Shown: positions 27,801 through 42,200 of the stretch, piece after piece
Layout: every line of letters begins with the position of its first letter
Numbering within the stretch: the stretch's first letter is position 1
Assembly: GCA_036937835.1 (NCBI GenBank)
Contig: CM072863.1
Span: 23,210,501-23,274,500, forward strand
Reading direction: 5' to 3'
DNA length: 64,000 nt
Origin: Pampus argenteus
Lineage: Eukaryota; Chordata; Actinopteri; Scombriformes; Stromateidae
Program-made: the position numbers and the translations under genes
The notes under the pieces: model-generated
Seen by the model: only the letters and a program-made list of their open reading frames with translations
What the model was told of the DNA's origin: nothing
The model's database searches: none

Positions 27801-30800
27801 GCTTAAAGCAGCTAAACATTTTCACACAGCACTCAAGGTAGTTTCGTAAGGTTGTAATGTTCCTATATTATCACTGGCAGCTAGTCTGGTGCCATCTAAA
27901 AGCAGACCGCAAGGTCAGCTTGCCCAGTGGTTAGAGTTAGAGGCTGGTAAAAAGATGTGGAGAGGGTGGTAGATGGCAGATGAACTGGTAAATGATATAC
28001 TAACCTTTATACACAATCACAGAATTCATAATGATCAAGGAAGAACATTTGAATCAAATCTCTTTAAAGGAAACATGTTACAAATGAATAAGACAAGAAC
28101 CACTCCCTGTAGACCTCAATCAGTCATTTTGTGAAAGTGACTGTGCTGATCCATCACTGTCATTCTCCATAGCAAACAAACTGCAATCAACTCAAGCTGT
28201 AATCAACTTGCAACAGTCCCATGACACAGTTTGCCTCCATTGCATGAGATGAGGTCAAGTAACAGCAAAATAGTAAATCTCTAAGCCTCGCCGCTGAGCC
28301 TCTTCTTAGGTCAAATAGGAAGATTGCTCCCCAAAATGTGACAAAACAATCCCTGCAGCAGGCTGAGTTGCATATTGATCTGCAGCTCTCTGTGGATCAT
28401 CTCTATTCAAAGTCTCTCTCTGTGTTCTTTGCCATTTACTCTGCTTTGTCTCATGGTGTTTGTTTGCAGTGTATGCTGAGGGGGTTGTCCTTGCCGTTTC
28501 TGAGTCAGCAAACACTTAATCAATTTAAAAACAGACACAAAAGATGTCAAACATGTCATCTCATGAACTACTTTATACTATATACTGTCAGATACAGTGA
28601 TTTAAACGTGTCAATACAGGAATCAAATATGATACAATTGATGCTTGTTTCAAGAGACACTCGGTGGTGTCTGAATCTTCTTATATCACATAAAGCTGCA
28701 ACTGGATTTCATGTCTTTCAGGAGAGGATGAGAATTGCATGTGATCTGCAGCTAGTTTCTGGCTGCAGAAGGCAGCTGTTTTCAGAGAAAAGGTCTAAGA
28801 AAAAAAAAACCCATTTATTTACAGCTTCACTAGCTTGTTATATCAAAAACTGTTCTTTGAGAAATTTGCTTGAAAGTTGTGACCTCTACACTGTTTACTC
28901 AGCGACTGATTCCACTCAAATGGAAAAAAGACTGCACAGCTATCTCAATCAAATGACAAATGACTGGATGTAATGGCACACAGTAAAACATTCTTCTCTT
29001 GGCTCAACCAGAATGATCTGAGAACCTTTTCTGCTCTAGTTTCAAAACTGGATAAATCTCAATGTGTTCTTGTTTAGGCCGTCATGCAGTAATGAAACTG
29101 ACCATGCCAGAGGATGTGTCAGGATCTGACTGGCTTACCCCCTCAGCTAAATAACTTCCAGGGGGGACACCCTGTCTAAAATCTGGGATCAAAGATTACC
29201 ACCACCCTTTTATTTTGACGCCCATGTAAACGTAAAGTCAAGGAGCGCATAAACATGTTTTCCTCGACTCAGAATCTTAGCCAAAATGAAATCCTTCCTA
29301 AACTTATTGAAAAAGTCATACTCTTAGCTCTCCTTGTTGGACTTTTGGGATTTGCTTTATCCAGAGCTCAGACAGAAGGCAGTCTTTCAGCTAATCCATA
29401 ACAGGTTATGTTAGTTGTGCTGTGTTAGAGTCCCCTCATTTGTTTCTTATTGTACTTCTATTCAAATTTGCCTATGTAAGCATTCATTAAAAGATCTTTC
29501 CTCTTAGATCATATTTTAGAAGGTTATTGGTTCTGTCTGTTATGATAATAAGTCCATTGCTTGGATCTGGGAACACAGTACCGTCACTTAAAAAAGTCAG
29601 ATGCATGAAGAAACACAAGCAAACTGGGAGTTTAGCCAAGCATGTTTGGAAGAGATATTGGAAATGATTAACCAAACAGACTGCTTCAACCTTTAAATAT
29701 CATGCTAACTGAAGTGCACACAGTTTTCTTGAGCAATACGTAATTATTAGGAACATTTCAAGTGTGCTTATTGAATGTTTGATGTACAAAATGAAGGGTT
29801 TTAGATCATCTGGATAAACTGCTGGCGTGTTTATAACGTGTGTGATGTCAGCGTGTCCCAGATCTCAGCAATTATCTTGTTGAGTGAATGTGAACATAAT
29901 CTCTTAAAAAAATGCCCAAATACAAAAATAATGAGTTCAAATAAACCTGAATTATCCTTAAATAATGCAATTTGATTCATTTAATTGAACAAATAAGTAA
30001 TAGGCTAATCAGTTGTAAAAATAACCATCAGCTACATCTTACAGTTGTGTTTATCTGTCTGGCCTTAAGGTGGAATCCGTCTCCTCTCCTCCTCCGCTCT
30101 GTTGGGCCTGACAGAGGGTGACAGAGAGGTGTCCGGTGTTGGATGTTTGCACGTTGTTGCTGCATCTTGACCGGTTGCTTTGCTCGTATCCGTTTTTCCT
30201 CCACGAGAGCGTTTCTGCCAGGATTTGTCTCACCCTCACTTCTCTTTGTTGTCATTCCGTATCAGTTCTCCCCGTGGCGTCACAGAGGCCGATGAAGGTG
30301 TCTCTGGCTGCTCTCTGCAGCACTGTTGTGCTTTTCTTGTCCCTCCACCCTTTTTTTTTATCCCTTTCTTGTATTTTTATCTGGTTAAGTATGATGACAT
30401 ATTAGATGGAACATTAGTGCTTGACTCCAGGCATAAAGGCACAGCTGTTTTTTGTGTCATTGTGTGCCCTTAGCTTTGTATTATATCTCAGTTCCATTGT
30501 ATAAACCATAAACTACCGTGGATATACCGTATACCATTTAGAATTGAAAACTTAGTGTAAAGCAGAAATTGTGCTTGTAATTTTGAAGACTTTGTTAGGG
30601 ATTTGGTACATGAGTTTCAGGTTTCAGTGATTATACTTTCAAAACTGACGATCCATGGGCCAGGACAAGGCACAGGCAGCCAGGACGACTGCGCTCAGGT
30701 GGGCAACCAAAGTATGTAAAACCAGAAGGGTTGTGCTCAGGAGGGCGACCACAGGGCTAAGGACCAAGGTGCAGGACCAAAGGCTGGTATGGCTCCAGAG

Positions 30801-33800
30801 GGCGACCAGGTGGATGCCCAGACATACAAAGTCTCAGTGGAGGATGACCTGGAGGCAGTCTATGTAGGCGGATCTGTTGTAGATGCCGACCAGAAGCCAG
30901 GACAGATGAGCAGAACTGCCCAGTAGGGTCAACCAGACAGCGGGACAAATGAGTGGAGCTGCTCTGGATCTGGTTTTATACTTTTTATTTCTGAGTGAGA
31001 GGGCTCATTTTCTAAAGGGTGTGTGTGTGTGTGTGTAATAAGGTCAGGGTAGACGCCCCTTAATCTTTGCTTTGTTAGGTGGCCCCTCCCCTCCCATTGT
31101 GAGCTGCATACTTCATTTATTTATCTGTTTTGTCCATTTTCACTGGTGAGGATTACAACCTGTGTTTTATAATATGTTCACAGTAGAATGGCTTGTTGCA
31201 TAGAAATATTATCATATGGCTCATGGGTTGATAGTCCACCATGAGTTCATTTTAGACCTGTCCTTGGAGAGTTTGCAGTGTTGTGTCTCATTATTTCTTC
31301 TGACAGCTCTCATTGGGGTGAGATGATTTCACCTGTTTCCACTGAAAATCAGTGCGAGTCAAAATGTTTCGAGAATTCTGAATTCAGCAAATTGATTCAA
31401 GACATTAAGCATTAAAACAAAATCTGCAGTGTAAACATAAAAACTTTTCCGCAGAATTGTTAAAAAAACATAATGGAAGGGAAGAAAGCAGAGCAAAATA
31501 ACAGCTGCAAAGATAAAGTGCTTGGCAAACAACTCCCATTTTCACTCCATCATATTCTGTATAATCCATTTGCTTTTTCAAGACTAGAAAGACATTTTAT
31601 GATGTTTTGGTGACCTGCCACGACACATTTTTTATGCCAGTTGACAAGATTAAAGACTTAAAATCTTTCAACGGGCCATAATGTAGAATGGGAGAACTCC
31701 ATCAACTATTCCAATCCCATAATGTTTGATTGTAAAGAGATTCAGACGTTTTAAATCACATCAACACATCAAGTCCTTTAATCATGTTTCATTTCACACA
31801 TCCCTGTCAAATCTGAAGATGAACAGCACTGTTTCACTGTTTGGTCCAGTTACAGCTAACGGAGTAGAATAGAATGTAACCCTGTCTTTAAAAAAACTTT
31901 AGGTTAAAGGTAGGAGACCGTCAGAAAGGTCAGTGGAGACACTTCATGCCTTCAATCAGTTTAGGTTTCTTAAACATGTTAGACTGGGATTTCATCCAGG
32001 AACAGTAAAACCAAGGTTATATGTCATTTTAAGAAGATTATTCCTCTATGGCCTCTTAATATCTAAATATGTGCCAACACTTGCAGTTCGACATCAAGAG
32101 TGACAGCAGACAGGCCCATATGTGATCTAATGCTGATAATGTTACACAAACAACAGCGTCTCAAGAAATGAATCATAATCTGAGACATATTAACAAGTGC
32201 TAATACTCATGTTCTGACAGATTGGTGAGCAGGGGGGGAGGGGCTTGATGCGGCAAGACATTTTTAATTGATATTTGACCCACTTCTCCGAACAAACATA
32301 CTGTGAAAAAAAAATCTTTATTTTTGCTAGAAACATGTTTTCTTTTTGGGTGTTCAGTCAGATTTACCTTATGCCCTTTTACTAATATCATTTTAGTAAC
32401 ACAATCCTGACCAGCAATCCAATCATGGAGTTGTTATAATATTACAAAAATTGCTCTGAGGTCTGTGGCATCATGATTAAACTTCCATGAAAATCCCCTG
32501 CAGAGAGGTGGCTGTTGCGAAGTTGCTTTTATTTGTTTGACCTGTCGCTGCCTCAGGTCATGTCCATATTAAGCAGATACTTCTGAAAACATTTCGCACT
32601 CACATTAAGCCAGCATTGTCCCCCACTGAAAACAGCTTATTGGAAAAACAGAGCGAGGCTTATTAAGATGATACTTTCACACTGACAGAAAAAATAACGA
32701 GCAAAAGGAACTTTGTGTTGTTTGGAGCTTTCTTTTTGATTCATTTTCAGTTAGTTCATCTGATCACGCATTACAGGCGTTGTGAGTGACTTATGGTATC
32801 TTTCTCTCACATTATAAAACAATGGTGCCACGTGGAGGTTGGGGGTAGTGCCTGTGGACTGGCAGAGTTGGGTGCTTGGGGATTAGCGCATGTGCTTAAC
32901 TGTAGAGGTATCATGCTTCTAGGCCTCCTTGGGACACCTTATGTCACCGCGGTGGAAATACTCAACTTCAATCCAATGTGTTGGAACACTGAACCTGCTC
33001 TTTACCAGCAAAGATACTGGATACTGGTCATAGGGGTTTGCTCATACAGTCTACATATATTTTGTGGACCTTAAGAAGGCTTCCTGTGTCCATTGAATTA
33101 TCATGCTCGGTGTACTGCAGGACTATTGAATACAAGTCCTTGTTTCGCTACGTGAGAGTAGATCTTTGTCCTTATTTTGTGGATGATGCGGTTCTTTTTG
33201 CTTCTTCAGACCGTGATCTCCACAGAGAGCCGTCACTGAGTCTGACGTCACTGTTCGGTGCTTCCTGCTGGTTAAAGTTAGTCACAACCTCAAGTGCAGT
33301 AGTTTGAGTTCAAGTATCTTCAGGTGTAAAATGAAACAGAAGCTCCATAGACCAGGTGGTACCAGTGAAACGTGCATCTAGCGTCAGTCGTACTTTTTAC
33401 TAATGTGTTCATCAGTGTTGAGTCCAGAAAAGTGTTGCGTCCAAATTTGTGGTGTCAGAAGACTGACCTCTCTTGGCCACCATACAAGTGTGTGATGACC
33501 TGTGTGTTTGTGTGTGTGTGTGTGTGTGTGGAGTAGGGAGAAATTAATTTGGTCCCCACACACAGCACCACCACCCTCTCTGGTTTACTTCTTGAAAGAG
33601 TGGCTAAAGAGGCCCGGATTTAAACAGATGTGCTTAAATGATACTGGAGAGCGGACTTAGCACGGCACAGACTGGGGATCATTGATTAAAAAAGCCATGT
33701 CTTTAGCCTGAGCCAAATCCAGCCCTGCACTGATACACCACAGCTTCCTGCCATATGACACCCCCCCTGTACCCAGCCCAGGCAACACACACGCTAGCCA

Positions 33801-36800
33801 GGTTGAAGGCGAGGAAAGGGGGGCAAGAAGGAGAAGGAGGACTGAGATGGAGCCACCTCCCCCTTTCTCCATCCCTCCCCCCGGGGCTGGAGTTGCAGAT
33901 ACAGGGATTACACAGGTCAATTATACACTTAATCTGCCTTTGCCCGGAGGGGATTAGGAGTGCGGCTCATTGATTGATTTGAAGTATTTCCGTTGACCTT
34001 GGATAGTTATCAGATTCACAGGCGTGGCGAAATTGCACTTCTGTGTGGCGAAAGTTAAAGCGCTTTTTTAATCGCTGCTGCTCCTCCCGTCTCGCTCTGT
34101 TTACGGAGCAGAGCAAGAGCAAGGGTCAGATTGAGCTGCAGATTGGGGGATTTAAGATTGTTGACGTCGCCACCGCTGTACTTCGGTCACGGCGGGTGGC
34201 TTTGTGGATGGGTGGGTGCGTTGAGGTGGGGTGGGGTTGTAGTGGTGACAGAGAATGCCAGCAGACTAGCGGGTGATGGAGCTGCCGTCATACCACTTGG
34301 CTGTCCGGGGACGCTTCACCACTTTGCCGGCTCCGGTCATGAACTGCTGGCCCTACAGCCATGCCAAGTGAACAATTTAATCAACACTGAGCTCAGGCAA
34401 CACGCAAACGTAACCCTTTCAGCCGTCCACACATCTTATTCTGCTCAAATGAGTCGTTTATGAGAAGATAGAATAAAGAAGGCGTTGTTGTTTTGTTTTG
34501 TTTGTTTGTTTTTAAATCTCCACTATGACAAGTTATTTGTCAATTTTTTGATATTTCACTGAGAACATGGAATTATAATTCATACAATGTTAAATCTAGG
34601 AGGTAATGATTAAAAATATGATAAAGTTGGGGAATTAGATTTTTTGGGGTTGGGTGATGAAATGAAATCATTATGAGGATATTAATGAGATTATTTGTCT
34701 GTTATCAGTATATATCCTTATAACAACTCAATAGATAGTTAATTTATTGATCAGTCAATTATAATATTAAAAAATTGACCAGAATGCTTGATTATGGATG
34801 AATTGTAGTTTCTCTTGATAAAAAGTATTAAACATCTGACATTCTGACAATTTATAGACTAAACAATTCACCGACAATAAAAAATATATATTCACACCAA
34901 ACATCGGCTGTAGCCTTAATAGCAACATAGCAAATGCAAACCTACCAATTACTACCAGTTACAACCTTACTCACACATTTAAAACAAAATTTAAAAAGTG
35001 ACATAAAACATGACTATCTATGATATCCAATTAGAAAACTACAACCTATGACATCAGCCAGCGTTGCAGCCGTAGTTTTTCCTCTGCTGTGTTTTTCTGT
35101 AGGATTCATTCTCTGCTGTTTGCTGTTTCTGAGACACAATGACCAGATGTCTTCCACCCTACATCCACAACAATATGACTGCAATACTGCATTGATGTCC
35201 TCTTGTTGTTTTTCATGCCGGTCAGTAATCTCTTTTAGGTTGAAGTAAAGTAACTATAAAAGGATTACACAAACCAATAGGGAGGAAAATAATGGTCATA
35301 GTCGTAGATCACAATAATAAAAAAAGACCAGTCAAGCAGGATAGGTTAGATTGACTGTGTGACTGTTAAAAACATGTAGTGAAAAGGTTTCGCTTCTGTT
35401 TAATGAAGTCTGTAAGCAGCTTAAAGTCCTTAATAATTGCTGAGAGAGAGCATTTTGTTTCCCTGCTTCGTTTCTTTGGAGTCTAAATCCTCTGTGAGCA
35501 TTCCCAGCGCCGTGTTGCCGGGAGGAAACAGCTAAGGACACTAAAGCCATGATCATCCCGAGAGGAGGGAAATACAAGTTTAATGGAGACTTCTCCTTTG
35601 TTAGGTCCCACTGGTTTATTGATGAGGGCCGATGGGGTGAATTGATCGAAAACACACGTCATCTCTCGGGTCTCTATCACCCTTTTACAGCCCCCTTCAA
35701 TTCCCCCTTTCCCTCCGCCTTGTTAAAAAGGGAGGTACGGTGGCATTTGTTTGATTAACTTGTCTGACAAAAGTGACAGCTGCTCACGGGTGTATGTGGA
35801 TGAGTGGCCCAGCGCCGCTCCCTCTTTGTACATCTGTCAGAGTCGGAGCAGGGCGAGTGGGGTGAAAAGAGACAAATTGGACCCAAAAAGAAGGCCATTC
35901 ACCTTCCCCAGACCCCCCTCTGGCGCTCCGCCCCTCTATCCCATTCAGGTGCTCGGCGGGACCCTCAAGTGCTTGCTGGCTTATTCCATTTTCACTCCCC
36001 CTATAGAGTTCCCTGAGCCCACAAGTGTTTTAGCCCTCTTTTTCCTTCCCTCAATCCACCCCTAAGCGGCTCTTTGTAAGTAGAATGGCTCACTTTTCTC
36101 AGGGCCTAGAGCTGGCGGCTTTTTTTCCTTTTTTTATTGTCCACCACAGAGCTTTTCTGTCGCTCATTGTGTGTTTACTCAATGACTGGTCGCTGACCGT
36201 AATTCCAACTGTTTAGTTCCTCACAACAAGGCCCCCCAACCCCCTCCACCCACTGTCCCAAATATATACCCATCCCATCTCCAATCCGCTGTGTTTTTAT
36301 AAAGTTGCTCCTTATTTAGCCTCTCTTGTCTGTTGAACTGACACTTGCAGGTAGCAGGAGATGTTTTGTAGGAGACCCATATTGCTGGCCTGAAAGAAGA
36401 AACCCACATCTGAGATAAACATTTACCTTTCTTCTGTGACGCTACACCATCCTGTTCCTCAGCACTCCTTCCTTAACCAGATGCCTGGTTGAAATGCCCA
36501 CTGCGCCTGTTTTGTTGGCGGCCCAGCTGTGCTCAGACTGCGGTCAGTGGTTAGCCGCGGTTCACCTTTTGTGTCATCAGCACAATCAGAACAGTTTGAG
36601 ACCTCTGAGCTCCTTGAGCCCAAAACTTTACTTTAGTCCTACTTTGAGAAACCCTCTGCTCCTTCCTCCTACTCTAGCATACCCACTTCCTTGAGTGAAA
36701 AGAAAGTGAGAGAGAGTGAGTCACGGGGTGACAACATCAGTTCAAGATGCTGAGCCCCATTCAGCTCCTGTGAAAAGCCCCTTTCTTGTCTGTCCACACT

Positions 36801-38011
36801 GCAGCAGATACATTTATAAACATGTTTATGAGTCAAACAGGGAACCTTTCACACTCATTTTCAAATTTTTTTATAAGTCTGCCTTGAACAAAAACAATGA
36901 CCAAACAATAGAAAAATGATTAAAATGAAAAATGATAAAAATTTTAGACAGCTTAGAATGATGAGCTACCTGCTAACCAACAGTAATTCCTTGGCAGCAG
37001 CACGTATACAGTTGTTTATAGCCCCATTCAGGCGTGTCATTCATTTCATAAATAAACACTTAGTTGTGACATCACCTTGATGTAAGAGGTCATTTTATTG
37101 CGTCATCTTTATTAGACAGTAGAAATGATCAATATATACATTGTCTTTTCAGAGCGCAGTAATACATTTAAATTTACATTTTGTTTCCACAAAGAAAACA
37201 ATATTACCAAAACTGTAAATGAATTTGTTTTATGTTGTTGAGATTCTATGTAGGACCAGTCTAATGATGATGAGGGACAGCTATAGAGACATCTGAAATG
37301 AGCTGTCACTGAGCTAGATGTGACAGAAAGCTGGATCCTTCATTATGCTGCTACACACAGGTACTACACAGTCATGTCTGACCAGACTGACAGCTGTACA
37401 TTAGTGTCCACACTGATGAATCAACCAACATTTGCAAAAAAAATCCACAAATGCTGGTTCTGGGGTTGCGAATGTCTGCTTTATATGGACAGAAGGTCAT
37501 TTGTTCTCTGAGATTCAAGCTTTGTCCTGCTGTTGGGTGACAAGGTGAGCGTGGAGATGGCAAAATAGCAGCCTGGTGATGCTGGTTCTGTGGCTTCCTA
37601 CCTACTGTGTGAGTTACTATGGTAATTGAGTGTCTTCATCAGCGGGTCCTCTCCGCTGAGCTGGTGAGCAGGACTAGAATAGGCCTGCGGTGGGCTCTGA
37701 AAAGCAGAGCAGGTAGGATTAGACAAACCCATTGTCCAAAGTGCCTAATGTCTTGCAGTCAAAACACCCGCCCCCACCAACATCATACTTATTTGTTGTT
37801 GTCTCTATGTGTGTAAGCATATATAGGCTGTGTGTGTATACCAGTAAAAGCATGTGTTTGAAAGATAAAGTAGTGTTGCTTTATGGCACTCAGCGGCCTT
37901 CCTTCTCCTTCACAAGGAAACCTGTCACTTGGCATTAGTGTTGCCGAACCAGCAATCATCATTCCATGCCTCCTGCTAATTGCAGACACAGCTGGGGCTC
38001 AGCAGGACATG

Positions 38012-38082
<71 letters not shown>

Positions 38083-39209
38083 TTTCACACACACATACAC
38101 ATACACAGGTTACATTAAGTAGCAATGACAATACAGACTTCTAATCTCTCTTACGTAGTGTAGTGTAGAAGCTCAGACATCCACACCAAGTGGTCAGCTA
38201 AATGGTTGCATGATCATAAAAAAGGGAGCTCCCAATCAGTAGCCATTAGGTCTGATTATCTATTTGTATTTAGCAGTAGTTGAACTGCATTTCACATTCA
38301 TGTGAACTCATTGGTGTGAATTGGTCAATCATGGAGGTGATGAGGTATCTGTTTCTTGTCTTCTTAATCTTTCAACACAAGAAAAAATTATACAAACGTC
38401 TATTTATCCAATACAGGCAAACATGCCAAAAAAAAAAATTTTAAAAGTCAGTATGTCAGGTTAGCAGATAGCATTTATAGCAGTCAGATCACACTATTTC
38501 ATTGAAACATTAAATAAGTGGTCACAGAGGGAGTCAGAGGAAACAGAGCATAGCTTTACCCTGCTGAGACCAAGCAGAGAAACCAGCCATGTTTGTCAAA
38601 ACACTCCCCATGCCACATACTCAGTGAGATGAACACACTTCATTTGAGACTCAAGCACACCGTTATCCTCATATTTAAAGATGATCATGTCTCCCCCCGT
38701 CTCTGAGACAGCCAGCTTTTCACTCCACCTACGAGTGTGGCCTTCAAAACTGAACAGTTTCGCCTTCAGATGCGGTGCGTGCATAGTCAATCAGCTGTAC
38801 ATCCAGAGTAATTATCATATAGTGCATTATCCAGTGCTACTTTCTGAATGTGGAATGTAATTTGGTTGGACTACACAATCATGGGAATGAGCAACGTGTA
38901 CTTCCTCTTCTACATTTACACATGTGAGGACTGTATTCAAGAGAAAGTTCACAGCAGAACGACTTCTCCAAACTGACCATGAATAAGTACCTCACACAAC
39001 CCCACTTCAAAAATCTAAACTATTTCTTTAACCCTTTCAACTACATGCCAGAATTAACAAATTAACCATTAACAAAACCAAAAACATAATGCTTAATAAA
39101 AAAATGTTTTTTCATTTCTAACCATGAATCCTAAATGTCAAATAAACATTTAAAGACAAGCAAAAAGTCACCATGTTTTCTCATATAAATATTTTCTAAA
39201 CAAAAGAAG

Positions 39210-39255
<46 letters not shown>

Positions 39256-42200
39256 CTGAAGTGATTCATTTTGTCTTATTGTTATAAACATGAAGACTAA
39301 CAACATTTTTATTTAAATCAGTTACCACTTCGGAATCTGACCACACATTTAATTTTCAGATCTTTTCACTGTTCAATATTCTCCTGACATAATCCAGTCA
39401 GCACTTAATAAGTATTAAGGTTCCTTCCTCAGCCCCAAACTTTAGACAGACACACACATACACACGTATACACAGGAGCAGGAGCAGAGGCAGAAAGAGG
39501 CAGAGTCCCAGGTTGCTTGTAATCCCTGTGTACCTCCTGTGGTGAGGCCCCTCCTCAGCTCCTACATTCCTGGCTCTCAGCAGCACAAAAGCTCCTGAGC
39601 GGGCCCACAAAGAAGGGCCTCTGACCTAACAAATCGGTTGGCTTTTTGGGGGTTTTGTGTGTGTGTAAAAGTGTGTGTGTGTGTGTGTGTCTGCGTGTAT
39701 CTGTGTGTGTGTGCGTGCGTGCACAGATTCATATCTGTTTAACCTGTTTCACTCACATGCACTTCACTCCACAAATAATCTGGGCATTGTACATGTAGTT
39801 ATGTGATGTGTAAAATTGTGAACTTTACAACAACACTGCTTTACATATGAAGCATTCAGGATTAAAATGATGTAAACATAAATATATGACGATAAGAATG
39901 AGAGCTGGATATTCTTATATCGTCTGGTGTTTGTGGTATAAAGACAGAGTTCATCCTCCACCTCCTCTTTGTACAAGTTGTATCCATCTCAAGGAAATTC
40001 AATCGAACGCAACTGGACTTGGTTATTTGTCCAGTTGCGTTCGATTGAATTTTCTTTGACATAACCATGACCTGGATGAATGAAAATATTCACAGGCTTA
40101 AGTTGTATCCATCTTTGATGCTGATGTTGTGTTCACTGACCCAAATTTGATTTTTATCTTGATGGTGAAATTCAGTTTTTTGTTACTCATGCTAACTTCA
40201 TTGTCCCAAGAGGATGTTACCCTCTAAAGTCTTATCTGACAATAAGTGTATAGTGGTCAGAATTAAAGTAGCGGTAGTAGCCTTCAAACAGAGTCATGTT
40301 CAGCATGTTTACCAGAGGAGCCATATGAATAATGAGCTGTTGTGATATTTAGTGAATGGGTAAGGTTCCTGATAGCTCTGACTGCCCAGGTTATGACATA
40401 TACTAATATTTTTAATGGAAGAGCACATGGAAGTTACACCTGTATCATAATAATATATTTCACATATACAACATGTACTTACGTTGACATTCCACCAATT
40501 TGCCAGTCAGTATTCAAGAAACTGATGTACGGTGGTGATATTGTCTCACTGCTAATTGATGGAATATGTGTGCCAGCAAATGTTAAATGAACTCTGACTT
40601 TACAACAATAACAATTTCATTTTAATACAGAATAGTGTGTGTGAAATGCAACTGGCACCCTACAAGCTGAAAACATTAGAATTAAGGCTGATTGAACGAT
40701 TTTAGAAACTTACGAACCTTCCCTGCAGTTCGATTTAATTCAGTTTGCTTTATCTGACCTGGATAATCCACTCATCCAAATCAAACAATGCAAACTAAAT
40801 GTTTCCACCATATTAACTTACTTAACTAACCTTTTGAGGAACTCAGGAACTTTACATACATGATGGTTGTAGGGATGGATGTCATTGACTGGTCAAACAC
40901 ACCCCTGGCAGCTGTAGGTTTTCATAGGACTGTAAATTTCTTGAAGTTTACTGTCAGACTAGTTTCACCTTCACAACTTCAGATGTGGTAGAAACAGGAA
41001 TGCGAAGGGGTCTTTTAGTCCTGATGTACAGCAGTTCTGGGTTTCATTCCTGAGGCTCTCAGGTACCTGGAAGTATTGGGTCAAAAGGAGACGTTAGTAT
41101 TATGTATGCATGTTGGACAGGTGTACGTTCTACCCACATCTAGGTCACATCAACATTTCATTCTTTTAAAAAGGTACAGTTATCTATAGTATTGATGCAC
41201 AGTTCTGCTCTCAGAGCGGAGTGAAAAATGTCTGCTGATATGGACACATTGCAGCTCTGGTGAAACTTTAAGGCACATGCGTGTTGTTTGCCCTACAAAT
41301 CAAAAAAAGGCCGGTGCCATTACATTACATTACGCTGCACAGCAAATTAATGCAAAAGGGTCATGAAAGAGGTGAGTAAGTTGAGGGGGAGAAGAAGAGG
41401 TGTGCCATTTTTTGCATCAAACCCTGCTGGTGGCAGGCCCCCCCCTGCCAAGCGCCATGTGAAGACTTGGGTGTGAACGCTGGCTTCAAGGCGAGGCTTG
41501 TGTGTGTGTGTTTGTGGTGTGTGTGCGTGTGTGTGTGTGTGTGTTGCTGGGTGGGGGTTTTGGGTGGGATGGGTGGGTTGGTGTCAGATGGGGGCAGGAG
41601 GTCGCTCTGTCTCCCAGCTCTCGCTTGAAGGGGGATGGACCAGCAGATGTACAGTATATGTGTTTGTGTGTGTGTGTGTGGTGTTTTGTGTGGCGTGCAT
41701 GTCGCCTGTGTATAGGTAGGGGTTCATCAGCCTGTCGTGAGGTGACAAAACACACACAAATGTACACACACAGATAACCCTGTTGAAGGAATGGAAGCCC
41801 TTCCTTCAGATGGAACTCGTTAGAATGTCACAGATTTGATCCCTGTCGGGTTATGGCATTATGTATTCAGAGCCATATTACGCTTGTTTTGGCTGTCAGC
41901 AAGTGCTAGCCCCCTGCTGATCCCCATGCAGCCTAAAAAAAAGAGAGCTTGGGTGAATTCGTCTGTTCTGATGATTTTCTTTTGTTAGTTCCTGCCAAAA
42001 GGAACAAACCTAGAGGTCCCATAACTGTTCACTTGACAAGCCCTGCAAGCATCAAAGTGGCTTTTAACTTTCCCATGTGGACGCCAAAACATCTTAATCC
42101 TGCCCTGAAGGACTGTCACCGTGTCCCTGCATCTTGAAGTGAAACTGTGGCTTTTACATGTGACTATTTGGAAGAAGACATAGTTGGTTTGGAGCAGATA

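Noticed and set aside
33057..33307. Functional reverse-transcriptase gene
   Set aside because: The motifs are interrupted by stops and deletions, so it is a relic only.
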